From positions 28,258 to 92,257 of the forward strand of contig CALPYF020000016.1 in the NCBI GenBank assembly GCA_943327755.2: DNA of 64,000 bases, given 5' to 3'. Numbering within the stretch: position 1 is the first letter of the stretch; the number at the start of each line of letters is the position of its first letter. The stretch is from Deinococcus hopiensis KR-140 (GTDB lineage Bacteria; Deinococcota; Deinococci; Deinococcales; Deinococcaceae). The translations under genes were made by a program, and so were the position numbers. Shown here piece by piece: positions 22,187 through 32,941 of the stretch. The notes beneath the pieces are model-generated. The model had not been told where the DNA came from and made no database searches. It saw nothing but the letters and a program-made list of their open reading frames with translations.

Positions 22187-23268
22187 GGCAGGTCGGCCAG
22201 CGCGGCGAGCAGCGCGTCGTTCTCGGCGGGGGTGCCGATGGCGACGCGCAGGCAGCCGGTCAGCCCGGGGAGGCTGTCCTGGCGGCGCACGACGATCCCG
22301 CGTTCCAGCAGGTGGGTGTACGCGGCGGCGGCGTCGGGGGTGCGCAGCAGGAAGAAGTTCGCCTGGCTGGGCAGCGCCCGGAGGGTGGGGTGGCCCGCGA
22401 GGGCCGCGAGGACGCGCTCGCGCTCGCGGATGCCTTCCTGCACGCGTTCCTGCACGTAGCCGGGCTGTTCCAGGGCAACTTCCAGCGCCGCCTGCGCGAG
22501 GGTGCTGACGTTGAAGGCGGGCACGAGTTTCTGGAGCTGCCCGGCGAGTTCCGGCGTGGCGAGTGCGTACCCGAGGCGCAGTCCGGCCAGCCCCCAGGCC
22601 TTGCTGAAGGTGCGCAGGCTCAGGCGGTTGCTGCCCGCGCGCACGAGGTCCTTGTGGTCGGTGCGGCTGTACTGGTGGTACGCCTCGTCGAGCACGACGA
22701 CCCAGTCCCCGGCGGCGTCCACGAGGTCGCGGATGGCGGCCTCGGCGTCCACGTGCCCGGTGGGGGCGTGCGGCTGGGTGATGTACAGCACGCCCGGCTG
22801 GTGGCGCTTCAGCTCGGCCTTCAGGGCGTCCACAGGCAGGCTGAAGTCGGCGTTCAGGGGCACCTGCACGAGGTTCGCGCCGAGCAGCTGCGCTTCCAGG
22901 GTGTACACGCTGAACGTCGGGCTGACGGTCAGGACGGTCTGGGAGATCCCGGCGAGTTCGGTCAGCAGTTTGATCAGGACGTTGCTGCCGGGCGTGACGA
23001 CCACGCCGCGCTCGTCCCAGCCCTCGTAGGCGGCGATGCGGCGGCGCAGTTCGTCGGCGTGCAGGTCCGGGTACCGGTTCCAGGGGCGCGCGGCCATGCG
23101 GCGCAGCGCCTCGGCCTTCAGGGCTTCGGGGAAGTCGTAGGGGTTCTCGTTCTGGTCGAGTTTGGTGGGCACGTCCAGCGGCGTGAACGGGTAGGCGGGC
23201 ACGCCGCGCACGGCGGCGCGCACCCCGGCGGGCGCGGCCTGCGGGCTGGTCAGGGGCTCGGTGGTCAT
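22183..23268 (-). CDS. hisC: Histidinol-phosphate aminotransferase
   Basis: 361 residues, a class I/II PLP aminotransferase. It converts imidazole-acetol phosphate to histidinol phosphate. Motifs: LDQNENPYDFP at the N-terminus, NVLIKLLTEL, ITQPHAPTG (NPxxPTG-like), VVLDEAYHQYS, and the PLP-lysine region LRTFSKAWGLAGLRLGY. Related enzymes (other aromatic aminotransferases) share these features, but the N-terminus is HisC-like. No other histidine genes are nearby. TAGAAC seven bases upstream may be a -10 box. Confidence 0.88.
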   Translation of the reverse strand: MTTEPLTSPQAAPAGVRAAVRGVPAYPFTPLDVPTKLDQNENPYDFPEALKAEALRRMAARPWNRYPDLHADELRRRIAAYEGWDERGVVVTPGSNVLIKLLTELAGISQTVLTVSPTFSVYTLEAQLLGANLVQVPLNADFSLPVDALKAELKRHQPGVLYITQPHAPTGHVDAEAAIRDLVDAAGDWVVVLDEAYHQYSRTDHKDLVRAGSNRLSLRTFSKAWGLAGLRLGYALATPELAGQLQKLVPAFNVSTLAQAALEVALEQPGYVQERVQEGIRERERVLAALAGHPTLRALPSQANFFLLRTPDAAAAYTHLLERGIVVRRQDSLPGLTGCLRVAIGTPAENDALLAALADLP

Positions 23269-23361
23269 ACCGTCCGTTCTACCACCCGCGCGGGAAGGGC
23301 CGTCCAGTGATGGGAAACCCGCCGGGGGGCCGGACCCTGTCCAGCACGCACCCGGATGGGC

Positions 23362-23375
23362 CTAACGGGCGTTTG
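23362..23375. promoter_or_regulatory. Palindromic operator CTAACGGGCGTTTG before the TetR gene
   Basis: Second copy of the 14-mer found at 5378-5391; the outer sequence (CCTAACG..CGTTTGGGT) is also shared. It lies upstream of a TAGGCT -10 box (23388-23393) of the TetR gene, so autoregulation is the simplest reading. Confidence 0.7.
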
Positions 23376-23427
23376 GGTCGGGCGTGCTAGGCTGTGTCCA
23401 ATAGGCCGAGCCGGCCCCTCCCCCACC

Positions 23428-24009
23428 ATGACTGACACTGCCAAACCCCGCCGCGAGCAGATTCTGGACTCGGCCAGCCGCCTCTTTTCCGAGCGTGGGT
23501 ACCACGCCACGAGCATGCGTGACCTGGCGGGCGAGCTGGGCATGCAGGGCGGCAGCCTGTACGCGCACATCGCGTCCAAGGAGGAGCTGCTGATCGAGAT
23601 CGTGAACCAGGCGTCGCGGCAGTTCGACGAGGCGCTGTTCACGCTGCGCGGCGAGCCGATGCGCGCCGACGAGAAGCTGCGCGAGGCGATGTTCCGGCAC
23701 ATCCGGGTGGTGGCGGACAACATGGACAGCGCGACCGTGTTCTTCCACGAGTGGAAGCACCTGTCCCCCGAGGCGTACGGCCGAGTGACGGGCTGGCGCG
23801 ACACCATCGACGGCTTCTACCGCGAGCTGGTCACGCAGGGCGTTCAGGAGGGCACCTTCCGCGCGGATCTGGACGTGAAGATGACGGCGTACCTGATCCT
23901 GTCGGCGGTGAACTGGGCGTACACGTGGTACCGCCCGGGTGGGTCCATGAGCCCGCGTGAGGTGGCCGATCAGTTCGCGGAGATGCTGCTGTCGGGGCTG
24001 CGCGCATGA
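23428..24009 (+). CDS. TetR-family regulator, PaaR/FadR-like candidate
   Basis: 193 residues. Residues about 10-58 are the TetR helix-turn-helix (REQILDSASRLFSERGYHA, MRDLAGELGMQGGSLYAHI). The C-terminal part is all-helical, with WKHLSPE and a YLILSAVNWAYTWYRPGG segment near 150-175 of the kind seen in acyl-CoA-binding TetR regulators. Two identical-pattern palindromes (one here, one before the carboxylase gene) are its probable operators. Repression of acyl-CoA metabolism relieved by an acyl-CoA or phenylacetyl-CoA is inferred, not shown. The ATG at 23428 was preferred because the preceding in-frame sequence is promoter DNA. Confidence 0.85.
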   Translation: MTDTAKPRREQILDSASRLFSERGYHATSMRDLAGELGMQGGSLYAHIASKEELLIEIVNQASRQFDEALFTLRGEPMRADEKLREAMFRHIRVVADNMDSATVFFHEWKHLSPEAYGRVTGWRDTIDGFYRELVTQGVQEGTFRADLDVKMTAYLILSAVNWAYTWYRPGGSMSPREVADQFAEMLLSGLRA

Positions 24010-24329
24010 GCAACCCGACGGTGACGGTCCCGATCCGCGAGGCGCTGCGGTACGCGCAGGGGCGCGCCGAGCGGCTGGCGCGCACGCAGCAGCTGGAGAT
24101 CGGCGAGGACCTGTTCGTGCGGATCGCGCCGGGTGGGCGCAAGTTCCTGCTGTTCTGCCTGGACGGCGAACCGGACCGGAGTGCGGCCGAGGCGGTCGCG
24201 GCGGCGCTGGGCCTGCGCCATCCGGCGTATGGCTGGCATCAGGGCGCGACGCTGCGGTCCCTGACGGTGATCGAGGAGGGCGCGGCGGACGTGCCGGAAG
24301 CCCCGGCCGAACCCGATGAGAATTCATGA
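24006..24329 (+). CDS. Small hypothetical protein coupled to the TetR gene
   Basis: 107 residues; ATG overlaps the TetR stop (ATGA, 24006-24009). It has no signal peptide. The segment EIGEDLFVRIAPGGRKFLLFCLDGEP is a mixed beta motif; no family recognised. Its strict coupling to the regulator suggests a related role. Confidence 0.75.
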   Translation: MSNPTVTVPIREALRYAQGRAERLARTQQLEIGEDLFVRIAPGGRKFLLFCLDGEPDRSAAEAVAAALGLRHPAYGWHQGATLRSLTVIEEGAADVPEAPAEPDENS

Positions 24330-24373
24330 GAGCCCGGTCAGCCTGGGCTCACAGTCACTTCACGCCGCGCCCC

Positions 24374-24379
24374 TAGGGT
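24374..24379 (+). promoter_or_regulatory. -10 box (TAGGGT), leaderless start of lipoprotein gene
   Basis: TAGGGT lies seven bases before the ATG at 24387, which decides this start over an in-frame GTG three codons upstream. Confidence 0.45.
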
Positions 24380-24386
24380 GAGCAGC

Positions 24387-24857
24387 ATGAAGAAAGCTGC
24401 CCTGCTGCTCCTGCCCCTGGCGATGGCCTCCTGCAACTATCTGGGCATTCCCGACGGGGACGTGTCTGGGAACATCCTCGGCACCCAGCCCAGCGGCACC
24501 ATCCGCATGGCGCTGCGCGGCGTGACGCTCAGCGGCGTGCAGACCCCCGCGCTCGACCAGGGCAACCTCGGCACTCTGAACCCCGAGAAGCGCGTGTACG
24601 CCATCAGCTTCCCGAACACCCCCGAGGACGGCGCGTACGAACTGTTCGCCTACGTGGACGGCGAGACCGGCACCAAACTCCGCTACGACAGCGGCGAGCA
24701 GAAGACCAGCAGCCGCACCTTCGTCTACTCGAAGAGCGGCCTGAACAAGAAAGACGGCAGCGACATCCTCAACCTCAAGCCCGGCTGGACCCTCATGAGT
24801 GGCGTCACGCCCGGCAAGAACGGCACGCCGTTCACCAGCATCGACCTGAACTGGTAA
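24387..24857 (+). CDS. Small lipoprotein of unknown function
   Basis: 156 residues. The signal ends in a lipobox (LLPLAMASCNY), so the mature protein would be attached to a membrane. The rest is beta-rich with no known motif. Alone between terminator hairpins. Confidence 0.8.
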   Translation: MKKAALLLLPLAMASCNYLGIPDGDVSGNILGTQPSGTIRMALRGVTLSGVQTPALDQGNLGTLNPEKRVYAISFPNTPEDGAYELFAYVDGETGTKLRYDSGEQKTSSRTFVYSKSGLNKKDGSDILNLKPGWTLMSGVTPGKNGTPFTSIDLNW

Positions 24858-24865
24858 CGGTGACG

Positions 24866-24906
24866 CGAGGAGGGGTCCGCAGCGTTCAACTGCGGGCCCC
24901 TCCTCG
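24866..24906. terminator. Strong bidirectional hairpin terminator
   Basis: 17-bp stem (24866-24882 with 24890-24906) with a single G-T wobble and 7-base loop between convergent genes. Confidence 0.7.
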
Positions 24907-24917
24907 TGGCCTGAACG

Positions 24918-25565
24918 TCAGTTCTTGGCGCTGCCTTCGAAGGCGGCTTTGAACTTCTGGAGGTCCTCGGCGATCTGCTGGCTGGGTTCCTCACCGAACA
25001 GCTTGGCGACGGCGGCGCCCAGCGGCCCGGCGGGCGGACGGTAGGAGAGTGCGACGTGCACGCGGGTTCCGCCGTTCGGCAGGGACTCGAACTGCACGCT
25101 TCCGGCGTTGTCGACGGTCGCGCCGGGCAGGGAGTGCCAGCCGATGCGCTGACCGGGCTTGTCGTTCACGATCTCGGCTTCCCACTCGACATGGGTGCCC
25201 AGCGGGGCCTTGGCGACCCAGCGGCTGCGCTTCTCGTCGAGGGCCGTGACGCTCTCGAGGTGGCTCATGATCTGGGGCAGGTTCTCCAGCTTGCGCCAGT
25301 AGTCGTACACGGCCTGCGCGGGGCGGTCGATGACGACGCTGTGCTCGACGAAGATGGGCTTGGCGGCCACGGCGTTGCCGCTCAGGCCGGCGGCGGCCAT
25401 CACGGGGTCGTTGCCGGTCGCGGCGCGGTAGGCGAGGTAGCCGCCGACAGCGGCCATCCCGAGGCCGAGCACGCCGCGCTTGCGCAGGCCCAGCAGCAGC
25501 AGGGCGCCTCCGGCGGCGCCGCTGATCATGCGGTTCTGATCCATTCCTGTGGTGCTGTTCGTCAT
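24918..25565 (-). CDS. SRPBCC-domain membrane protein (paralogue 1)
   Basis: 215 residues from ATG 25565 (GGAGGGA Shine-Dalgarno). The N-terminal 40 residues contain two short hydrophobic, glycine-rich stretches (GGALLLLGLRKRGVLGLGMAAVGGYLAYRA). A START/SRPBCC-like (cyclase/dehydrase) fold follows, with SVVIDRPAQAVYDYWRKLENLPQIMSHL as its opening and WEAEIVNDKPGQRIGWHSLPG in the middle. SRPBCC proteins bind hydrophobic ligands. A paralogue is encoded at 49527-50273 (shared GEEPxQQ end). Substrate unknown. Confidence 0.85.
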   Translation of the reverse strand: MTNSTTGMDQNRMISGAAGGALLLLGLRKRGVLGLGMAAVGGYLAYRAATGNDPVMAAAGLSGNAVAAKPIFVEHSVVIDRPAQAVYDYWRKLENLPQIMSHLESVTALDEKRSRWVAKAPLGTHVEWEAEIVNDKPGQRIGWHSLPGATVDNAGSVQFESLPNGGTRVHVALSYRPPAGPLGAAVAKLFGEEPSQQIAEDLQKFKAAFEGSAKN

Positions 25566-25683
25566 GGTAGTTCCCTCCGTGGGGGCAGTGTATGAAGTGC
25601 AGTGGGGGTGCGCGTGAAGCCACGCCCAACGAAGATTAAGGCCCGCCTGCGGACCGGGCGGGGGCAATTGACCTTACGGGATG

Positions 25684-25875
25684 TCAGTCCGACTGGTTCC
25701 CGCCCTGATGCGCGTGCTGATCGGTAATGGTCTCGGTCGCGGCGCGGTCCTCACCGCGGGTGGGGCCACCCTGCACGTCGGGCGTCAGGTTGGTGTTCGC
25801 GCCGTGCGTGGCGTGGTCGCTGCCCGTGTGGTCCTGCGCGGTTTCAGGCGTGCTGGGCGGGTTCGGGTCAGTCAT
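25684..25875 (-). CDS. Small hydrophilic protein
   Basis: 63 residues, rich in Thr, Asp, His and Gln, with no hydrophobic segment, probably disordered. Support: AAGGA six bases upstream of the ATG, strong G/C at third positions, and no overlap with another gene. It is 118 bases upstream of the SRPBCC gene on the same strand. Function unknown; could be a desiccation-type hydrophilin, but this is only a guess. Confidence 0.55.
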   Translation of the reverse strand: MTDPNPPSTPETAQDHTGSDHATHGANTNLTPDVQGGPTRGEDRAATETITDQHAHQGGNQSD

Positions 25876-25986
25876 GCCTCATCCTTCGCCGCGCGGGCGG
25901 GGGGCGGGTGTGGCGGGCCTCAGGGTGGGTTCATGCTGGACGGTCCGGCCTCCCGGCGGCGGGCCGGGCTCTATGCTGGCGGGCGT

Positions 25987-26916
25987 ATGCGCGCTCCTGC
26001 CCCGCCCAGCCGTCTGGATCCGTTGTCGCTGGGGGCCATTCTGGTCACGATCGTGTTCTGGGCGTCGGCGTTCGCGGGGATCCGCGCGGGGCTGGAGGCG
26101 TTCTCGCCGGGGCACGTGACGCTGTACCGCTTCCTGGTGGCCAGCGCGGCGCTGGGCGTGTACGCGCTGCTGGCGCGGATTCCGGTGCCGCCCCTGCGGG
26201 ACCTGGGCCGGATCGCGGGGCTGAGCTTCTCGGGGATTACGCTGTATCACGTGTGCCTGAACTACGGCGAGGTGAGCGTCCCGGCGGGCACGGCCAGCCT
26301 GATCATCGCGGCGGGGCCGGTCATCACGGCGCTGCTCGCCACGCGCTTCGCCGGCGAGCGGCTCAACGCGCTGGGCTGGCTGGGCACGCTGATCAGCCTG
26401 AGTGGCGTGGCGCTGATCGTGCTCGGGAGTGGGCAGGGCCTGAGCTTCACGAAGGGGGCGCTGCTGATCCTGGCGGCGGCGCTGTTCACCAGTCTGTACT
26501 TCGTGTTCCAGAAGCCGCTGCTGGCCCGGATGAATCCGCTGCATTTCACGGTGTGGTCGTTGATCACTGGGACGGTGCCCATGCTGGTGTTCCTGCCGGG
26601 TTTCGGGGCGGAGCTGCGCGCGGCGCCGCTGGGCGCGCATCTGGCGATGGTGTACATCGGGCTGTTCCCGGCGGCGCTGGCGTACCTGACGTGGACGTTC
26701 GCCCTGTCGCGGGTGGGGGCGGGCGTGACGACGTCGTTCCTGTACGTGTCGCCGGTGTTCGCGGTGCTGATCGCGTGGGCGTGGCTGAACGAGGTGCCCA
26801 CCCTGCTGACGCTGCTGGGGGGCGTGGTGGCGGTGGCGGGCGTGGTGCTCGTGAACACGCGCGGGCGGCCCGCCCCGGCCCCCGTCCCGGACGCGGCGCG
26901 TGAGGTGAAGGCGTGA
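25987..26916 (+). CDS. EamA/DMT-family transporter
   Basis: 309 residues with ten predicted membrane helices in two EamA repeats, e.g. ILVTIVFWASAFAGIRAGLEAFSPG at the start of the first and LAMVYIGLFPAALAYLTWTFALSRVGAG in the second. Such proteins export or import small metabolites; the substrate is not assignable. The stop overlaps the start of the ABC fusion gene by four bases (26913-26916), so they form an operon. TATGCT lies nine bases before the ATG. Confidence 0.9.
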   Translation: MRAPAPPSRLDPLSLGAILVTIVFWASAFAGIRAGLEAFSPGHVTLYRFLVASAALGVYALLARIPVPPLRDLGRIAGLSFSGITLYHVCLNYGEVSVPAGTASLIIAAGPVITALLATRFAGERLNALGWLGTLISLSGVALIVLGSGQGLSFTKGALLILAAALFTSLYFVFQKPLLARMNPLHFTVWSLITGTVPMLVFLPGFGAELRAAPLGAHLAMVYIGLFPAALAYLTWTFALSRVGAGVTTSFLYVSPVFAVLIAWAWLNEVPTLLTLLGGVVAVAGVVLVNTRGRPAPAPVPDAAREVKA

Positions 26917-28391
26917 GCACGCCGGGCGCGGACGCCCCGCTGGCCGTGCAGGACGTCACGGTGCGGCTGGGCGGCGAGGTGATCCTCAGCGGCGTGACGC
27001 TGGACGTGCGCCGGGGGGAGTTCCTGGCGCTGATCGGCCCGTCGGGCGGCGGCAAGAGCACGCTGCTGCGGGTGCTGGCCGGGCTGCTGCGCCCCGAATC
27101 GGGCCGCGTGCACATCGGGACGCCACCCGCGCTGGTGTTCCAGGATTACCGGCTCCTGCCGTGGCGCACGGCGCTGCGGAACGTGCAGCTGCCGGCCGAT
27201 CTGGGGGCCGGGGGTGGCCTGAGTGCCTCGGAGGCGCTGAAGCTGGTGGGCATGGAAGCTTACGGACCGTACTTCCCGGCGCAGCTGTCCGGGGGGATGC
27301 GGGCGCGGGTGGCGCTGGCGCGGGCGCTGGCGCAGAGCGGGGACGTGCTGCTGCTGGACGAGCCGTTCGCAGCGCTGGACGCGCTGGTCCGCGAGCGCTT
27401 CAACGCGGAACTGCGGCACCTGCACGAGAAGACGGGCCGGACGACGGTGCTCGTGACGCACTCGATCCGTGAGGCGGTGTGGCTGGCGGACCGGGTGGCG
27501 GTGCTGCGCGGCGGGCGGATCGTGGAGGTGCTGGACACGCGCGGCGAGGGCCGCGTGAGTGCGTATACCGACGGGCTGGAAGCTCACCTGCGCGCCGTGC
27601 TGGGTACCGGGGATTCCACGAGGCTGCGGGTGGAATCCCGGGCCGGGCGCAGCGTGACGTGGCTGCTGCCCGCGCTGGCGGTGGCGCTGGCCGGGGTGGC
27701 GTGGCAGGTGGGCGCCTCGGCGCTGAATCAGCCGTTCCTGCTGCCCACGCCGGGCGCGGTGTGGCAGGAGGGGGTCCGCACCGCCCCGGCGCTGCTCGCG
27801 GCGTTCGGCGTGACGGTGAAGACGGCGCTGGTGGGCACGCTGCTGGGCGCGCTCTCCGGCGTGCTGATCGGGTACCCGCTGGCGCGCTGGCGGGCGCTGG
27901 AGCGCTTCCTGAGCCCGTTCATCGTGGCCTCGCAGAGCACGCCCATCGTGGTGCTCGCACCGCTGCTCGTGTCGTGGCTGGGATTCGGGTTCCTCCCGGC
28001 GGTGATCGTGTCGGCCCTGAGTGCCCTGTACCCCATGCTGGTCGCCACGCTGGTCGGCGTGCGGGAACTGGAGGCCACCTTCCACGAGCTGTTCAGCACC
28101 CTGCGCGCCTCGCGCTGGCAGCGCCTGACCCGCCTGGAATTCCCGGGCGCGCTGCCCGTGCTGCTGGGAGGCCTGCGGCTGGCGGCCAGTCTGGCGCTGA
28201 TCGGGGCGGTCGTGTGGGAGTTCGTGGACCCCAACCAGAAGGGCCTGGGGCTGGCGGTGCAGGTCGCCGGGACGTACCAGAACAAGGCCGGGCAGTTCGC
28301 GGCCATCGCGCTGCTCATCGGGTACGGGGTGCTCGTGTACGCGGTGATCACGGGCCTGGAGCGCCGCGTGATGCGCCGCCGGGGTCGGTAG
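26913..28391 (+). CDS. ABC transporter ATPase-permease fusion, NitT/TauT (SsuBC) type
   Basis: 492 residues combining two subunits usually encoded separately. Residues about 8-225 are an ATPase: Walker A GPSGGGKST, signature LSGGMRARVALARAL, Walker B VLLLDEPFAALD and H-loop THS. Residues about 245-490 are a permease with six membrane helices and a cytoplasmic EAA-like loop (FHELFSTLRASRWQRLTRLEFPGAL). The family imports nitrate, sulfonates, aliphatic sulfur compounds or thiamine precursors. No substrate-binding protein gene is next to it, so a distant one must supply the substrate. It is translationally coupled to the EamA transporter. Confidence 0.9.
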   Translation: MSTPGADAPLAVQDVTVRLGGEVILSGVTLDVRRGEFLALIGPSGGGKSTLLRVLAGLLRPESGRVHIGTPPALVFQDYRLLPWRTALRNVQLPADLGAGGGLSASEALKLVGMEAYGPYFPAQLSGGMRARVALARALAQSGDVLLLDEPFAALDALVRERFNAELRHLHEKTGRTTVLVTHSIREAVWLADRVAVLRGGRIVEVLDTRGEGRVSAYTDGLEAHLRAVLGTGDSTRLRVESRAGRSVTWLLPALAVALAGVAWQVGASALNQPFLLPTPGAVWQEGVRTAPALLAAFGVTVKTALVGTLLGALSGVLIGYPLARWRALERFLSPFIVASQSTPIVVLAPLLVSWLGFGFLPAVIVSALSALYPMLVATLVGVRELEATFHELFSTLRASRWQRLTRLEFPGALPVLLGGLRLAASLALIGAVVWEFVDPNQKGLGLAVQVAGTYQNKAGQFAAIALLIGYGVLVYAVITGLERRVMRRRGR

Positions 28392-28424
28392 GCGTTCACC
28401 CGGACGGTCCGGCGGGCGCGGCGG

Positions 28425-28430
28425 TACGCT
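28425..28430 (+). promoter_or_regulatory. -10 box (TACGCT), leaderless start of NUDIX gene
   Basis: TACGCT lies seven bases before the ATG at 28438. Confidence 0.45.
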
Positions 28431-28437
28431 GGCGCGC

Positions 28438-28848
28438 ATGGAGAGACCGCTGGTGTGTGTGGGGGCGCTCGTGTGGGGCAAGGACGGACGGGTGCTGCTC
28501 GTGCGCACCACGAAGTGGCGCGGGCTGTGGGGCGTGCCGGGCGGGAAGGTCGAGTGGGGCGAGACGCTGCTCGACGCCGTGCAGCGCGAATTTCAGGAGG
28601 AGGTCGGCCTGCGGCTGGAGGACGTGCAGTACGCGCAGACGCAGGAGTCGGTCCTCAGCGGGGAGTTCCACAAGCCCGCGCACATGCTGCTGGTGGATTT
28701 CCTGGCGACGACCGGGGATCACGACGTGAAGCCGAACGAGGAGATCGAGGAGTGGGCCTGGGTGCACCTGCACGAGGCGCTGGAGTACCCGCTGAACACG
28801 GCGACGCGCTCGCTGGTGACCCTGGCGCTGCGGCAGGGCGAGGCGTGA
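28438..28848 (+). CDS. NUDIX hydrolase (MutT-like)
   Basis: 136 residues. Nudix box: GGKVEWGETLLDAVQREFQEEVGL, complete. The N-terminal LVCVGALVWGKDGRVLLVRTTKWRGLWGVPGGK is typical of MutT-type or ADP-ribose-type members. Substrate unknown. The stop overlaps the GTG start of the SDR gene (GTGA), so both are in one operon. Confidence 0.88.
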   Translation: MERPLVCVGALVWGKDGRVLLVRTTKWRGLWGVPGGKVEWGETLLDAVQREFQEEVGLRLEDVQYAQTQESVLSGEFHKPAHMLLVDFLATTGDHDVKPNEEIEEWAWVHLHEALEYPLNTATRSLVTLALRQGEA

Positions 28849-29597
28849 CCGGCGGGCAGGGCGCGGCGGCGCAGGCGGCGGGACGGGGCACGGCGCTGGT
28901 GACGGGCGCGGCGCGCGGCATCGGGCGCGGACTGGCGGTCGCGCTGGCCGCCGAGGGCTTCGACGTGGCCGTCCACTACCGCTCCAGCGAGGCCGACGCC
29001 CACGAGACCGCCCGGCAGTGCGAGGCGCTGGGTGTGCGGGCGGTGCCCCTCAGGGCCGACCTGGGCACCCCGGCGGGGGCGCGGGCGCTGGTGCGCGCGG
29101 CGCACGCGGCGTTCCCGGAGTCCGGGCTGGCGGTGCTGGTGAACAACGTGGGGAACTACGTGAACCGCCCGCTGCTGGACGTGACGGACGAGCAGTGGTC
29201 GGACATGCTGGGCAGCAACCTGACGGCCACGTTCGCCACCTGCCAGGAGGCGGCGCCGCTGCTGCGTGCGCGCGGCTGGGGCCGGATCGTGAACCTGGGG
29301 TTCGCGGGCGCGTCGGCGGACGTGGCGCGGCCCGGGATCGTCCCGTACGTGATCGCGAAGGCGGGCGTGGCGCAGCTGTCGCGGTCGCTGGCGGTGACGC
29401 TGGCGGGCAGCGGCGTGAGCGTGAACGTGGTCAGTCCCGGCGTGATCGAGACGAGTGTCAGCCAGCCCGTGCGGGAGATCCCGGCGGGGCGGGTGGGGAC
29501 GGTGGCGGAACTGGTCGGGGCGGCGCTGTACTTCGTGCGGGCCAGCGATTACGTGACCGGGCAGGACCTGGAGGTCGCGGGCGGCTGGCACCTTTGA
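28845..29597 (+). CDS. Short-chain dehydrogenase/reductase, FabG-like
   Basis: 250 residues from GTG 28845. Rossmann glycine motif TGAARGIGRG (about 19-28), NNVGNY in place of NNAG, the catalytic Tyr/Lys in YVIAKAG (Y about 155, K about 159), and a C-terminal TGQDLEVAGGWHL. The usual catalytic Ser is replaced in the region FAGASADVA, where FAGA takes the place of the usual SSxxG; the Ser may be the one in GASAD. Oxidoreductase of unknown substrate. Confidence 0.88.
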   Translation: MTGGQGAAAQAAGRGTALVTGAARGIGRGLAVALAAEGFDVAVHYRSSEADAHETARQCEALGVRAVPLRADLGTPAGARALVRAAHAAFPESGLAVLVNNVGNYVNRPLLDVTDEQWSDMLGSNLTATFATCQEAAPLLRARGWGRIVNLGFAGASADVARPGIVPYVIAKAGVAQLSRSLAVTLAGSGVSVNVVSPGVIETSVSQPVREIPAGRVGTVAELVGAALYFVRASDYVTGQDLEVAGGWHL

Positions 29598-30093
29598 TCT
29601 GAACGCCACCCGAGGGCAAAAACACCCGACTGAGCCTGCCCGCTGCCGGGTCGGCACAGGTTTCTCATCCAGCCGAGGTCGTTTGCCCCTTGCACCTCTG
29701 CTGGGCAGGGCACTGAGCCACAGAATTTCATCTGCCTTCGCAGGAGATTGGCATATGAAAGGTTCGAAAGGCAACGGAGCCTCAATTGCCAGACAAATAC
29801 ACCAGCGGTCAGATTATAAGAATGAGTTTCAATAGAAGCCTTAGTGCAACGACATACTGCGTCCCGATATAAGAGACAGGGGTTTTGTGCGACGCACTGT
29901 CAGATTTCTGTGATTTTTGTACTCTCCGGAAACACAATCGCTCATCAAGGCGGCACGTTCATCAACATGGGACGTTCAGCTGCGTATCATCTCCGAAGTT
30001 CCCAACTTCGCTTGACAGCGCCCTGCATGCCGTGCCCACACGGTAGCCATTCTCATCTGTCAGGTTGCGGAATCGTCCCAGGAGGTCGCCATC
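29598..30093. other. Intergenic 496 bases, AT-richer leader region of protease cluster
   Basis: GC content falls clearly against both flanks. No convincing gene is present. Visible elements: a perfect 7-bp inverted repeat with a 3-base loop (29994-30010), an exact TTGACA (30012-30017) right after it, and a Shine-Dalgarno (AGGAGG) before the protease start. No matching -10 could be placed 16-18 bases downstream of TTGACA, so the promoter remains uncertain. Confidence 0.6.
29994..30010. promoter_or_regulatory. Perfect 7-bp palindrome before protease cluster
   Basis: CGAAGTT-CCC-AACTTCG; immediately followed by TTGACA at 30012. It could be an operator or an RNA hairpin. Confidence 0.45.
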
Positions 30094-31629
<1,536 letters not shown>

Positions 31630-31640
31630 GTCCACTGACG

Positions 31641-31669
31641 CGCGCCGCCCCCCTCCCCGGGGCGGCGCG
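31641..31669. terminator. Hairpin after subtilisin gene
   Basis: Perfect 11-bp stem (31641-31651 with 31659-31669), 7-base loop, followed by TTCC. Probably limits read-through into the next protease gene. Confidence 0.55.
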
Positions 31670-31703
31670 TTCCTGCCCCACACCCAGTTCACCGGAGACC
31701 GTC

Positions 31704-32855
<1,152 letters not shown>

Positions 32856-32865
32856 TCCCCCGGCC

Positions 32866-32903
32866 CCGGCGGGTCGGCTGTGCCCACGCGCCTGACCCGC
32901 CGG
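32866..32903. terminator. Hairpin after first trypsin-like gene
   Basis: 10-bp perfect stem (32866-32875 with 32894-32903), 18-base loop. Confidence 0.45.
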
Positions 32904-32941
32904 TCCATCCTCTTCCCCATTCCCCTTCCGGAGGTTCCGTC

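Noticed and set aside
26262..28511. Minus-strand frame of 749 codons opposite the EamA and ABC genes
   Set aside because: Arg/Gln/His-rich antisense sequence with no motifs; the plus strand has two clear transporters.
29549..29785. Small minus-strand frame of 78 codons in the leader of the protease cluster
   Set aside because: No ribosome site, no typical codon use, no recognisable sequence; overlaps the 3' end of the SDR gene.
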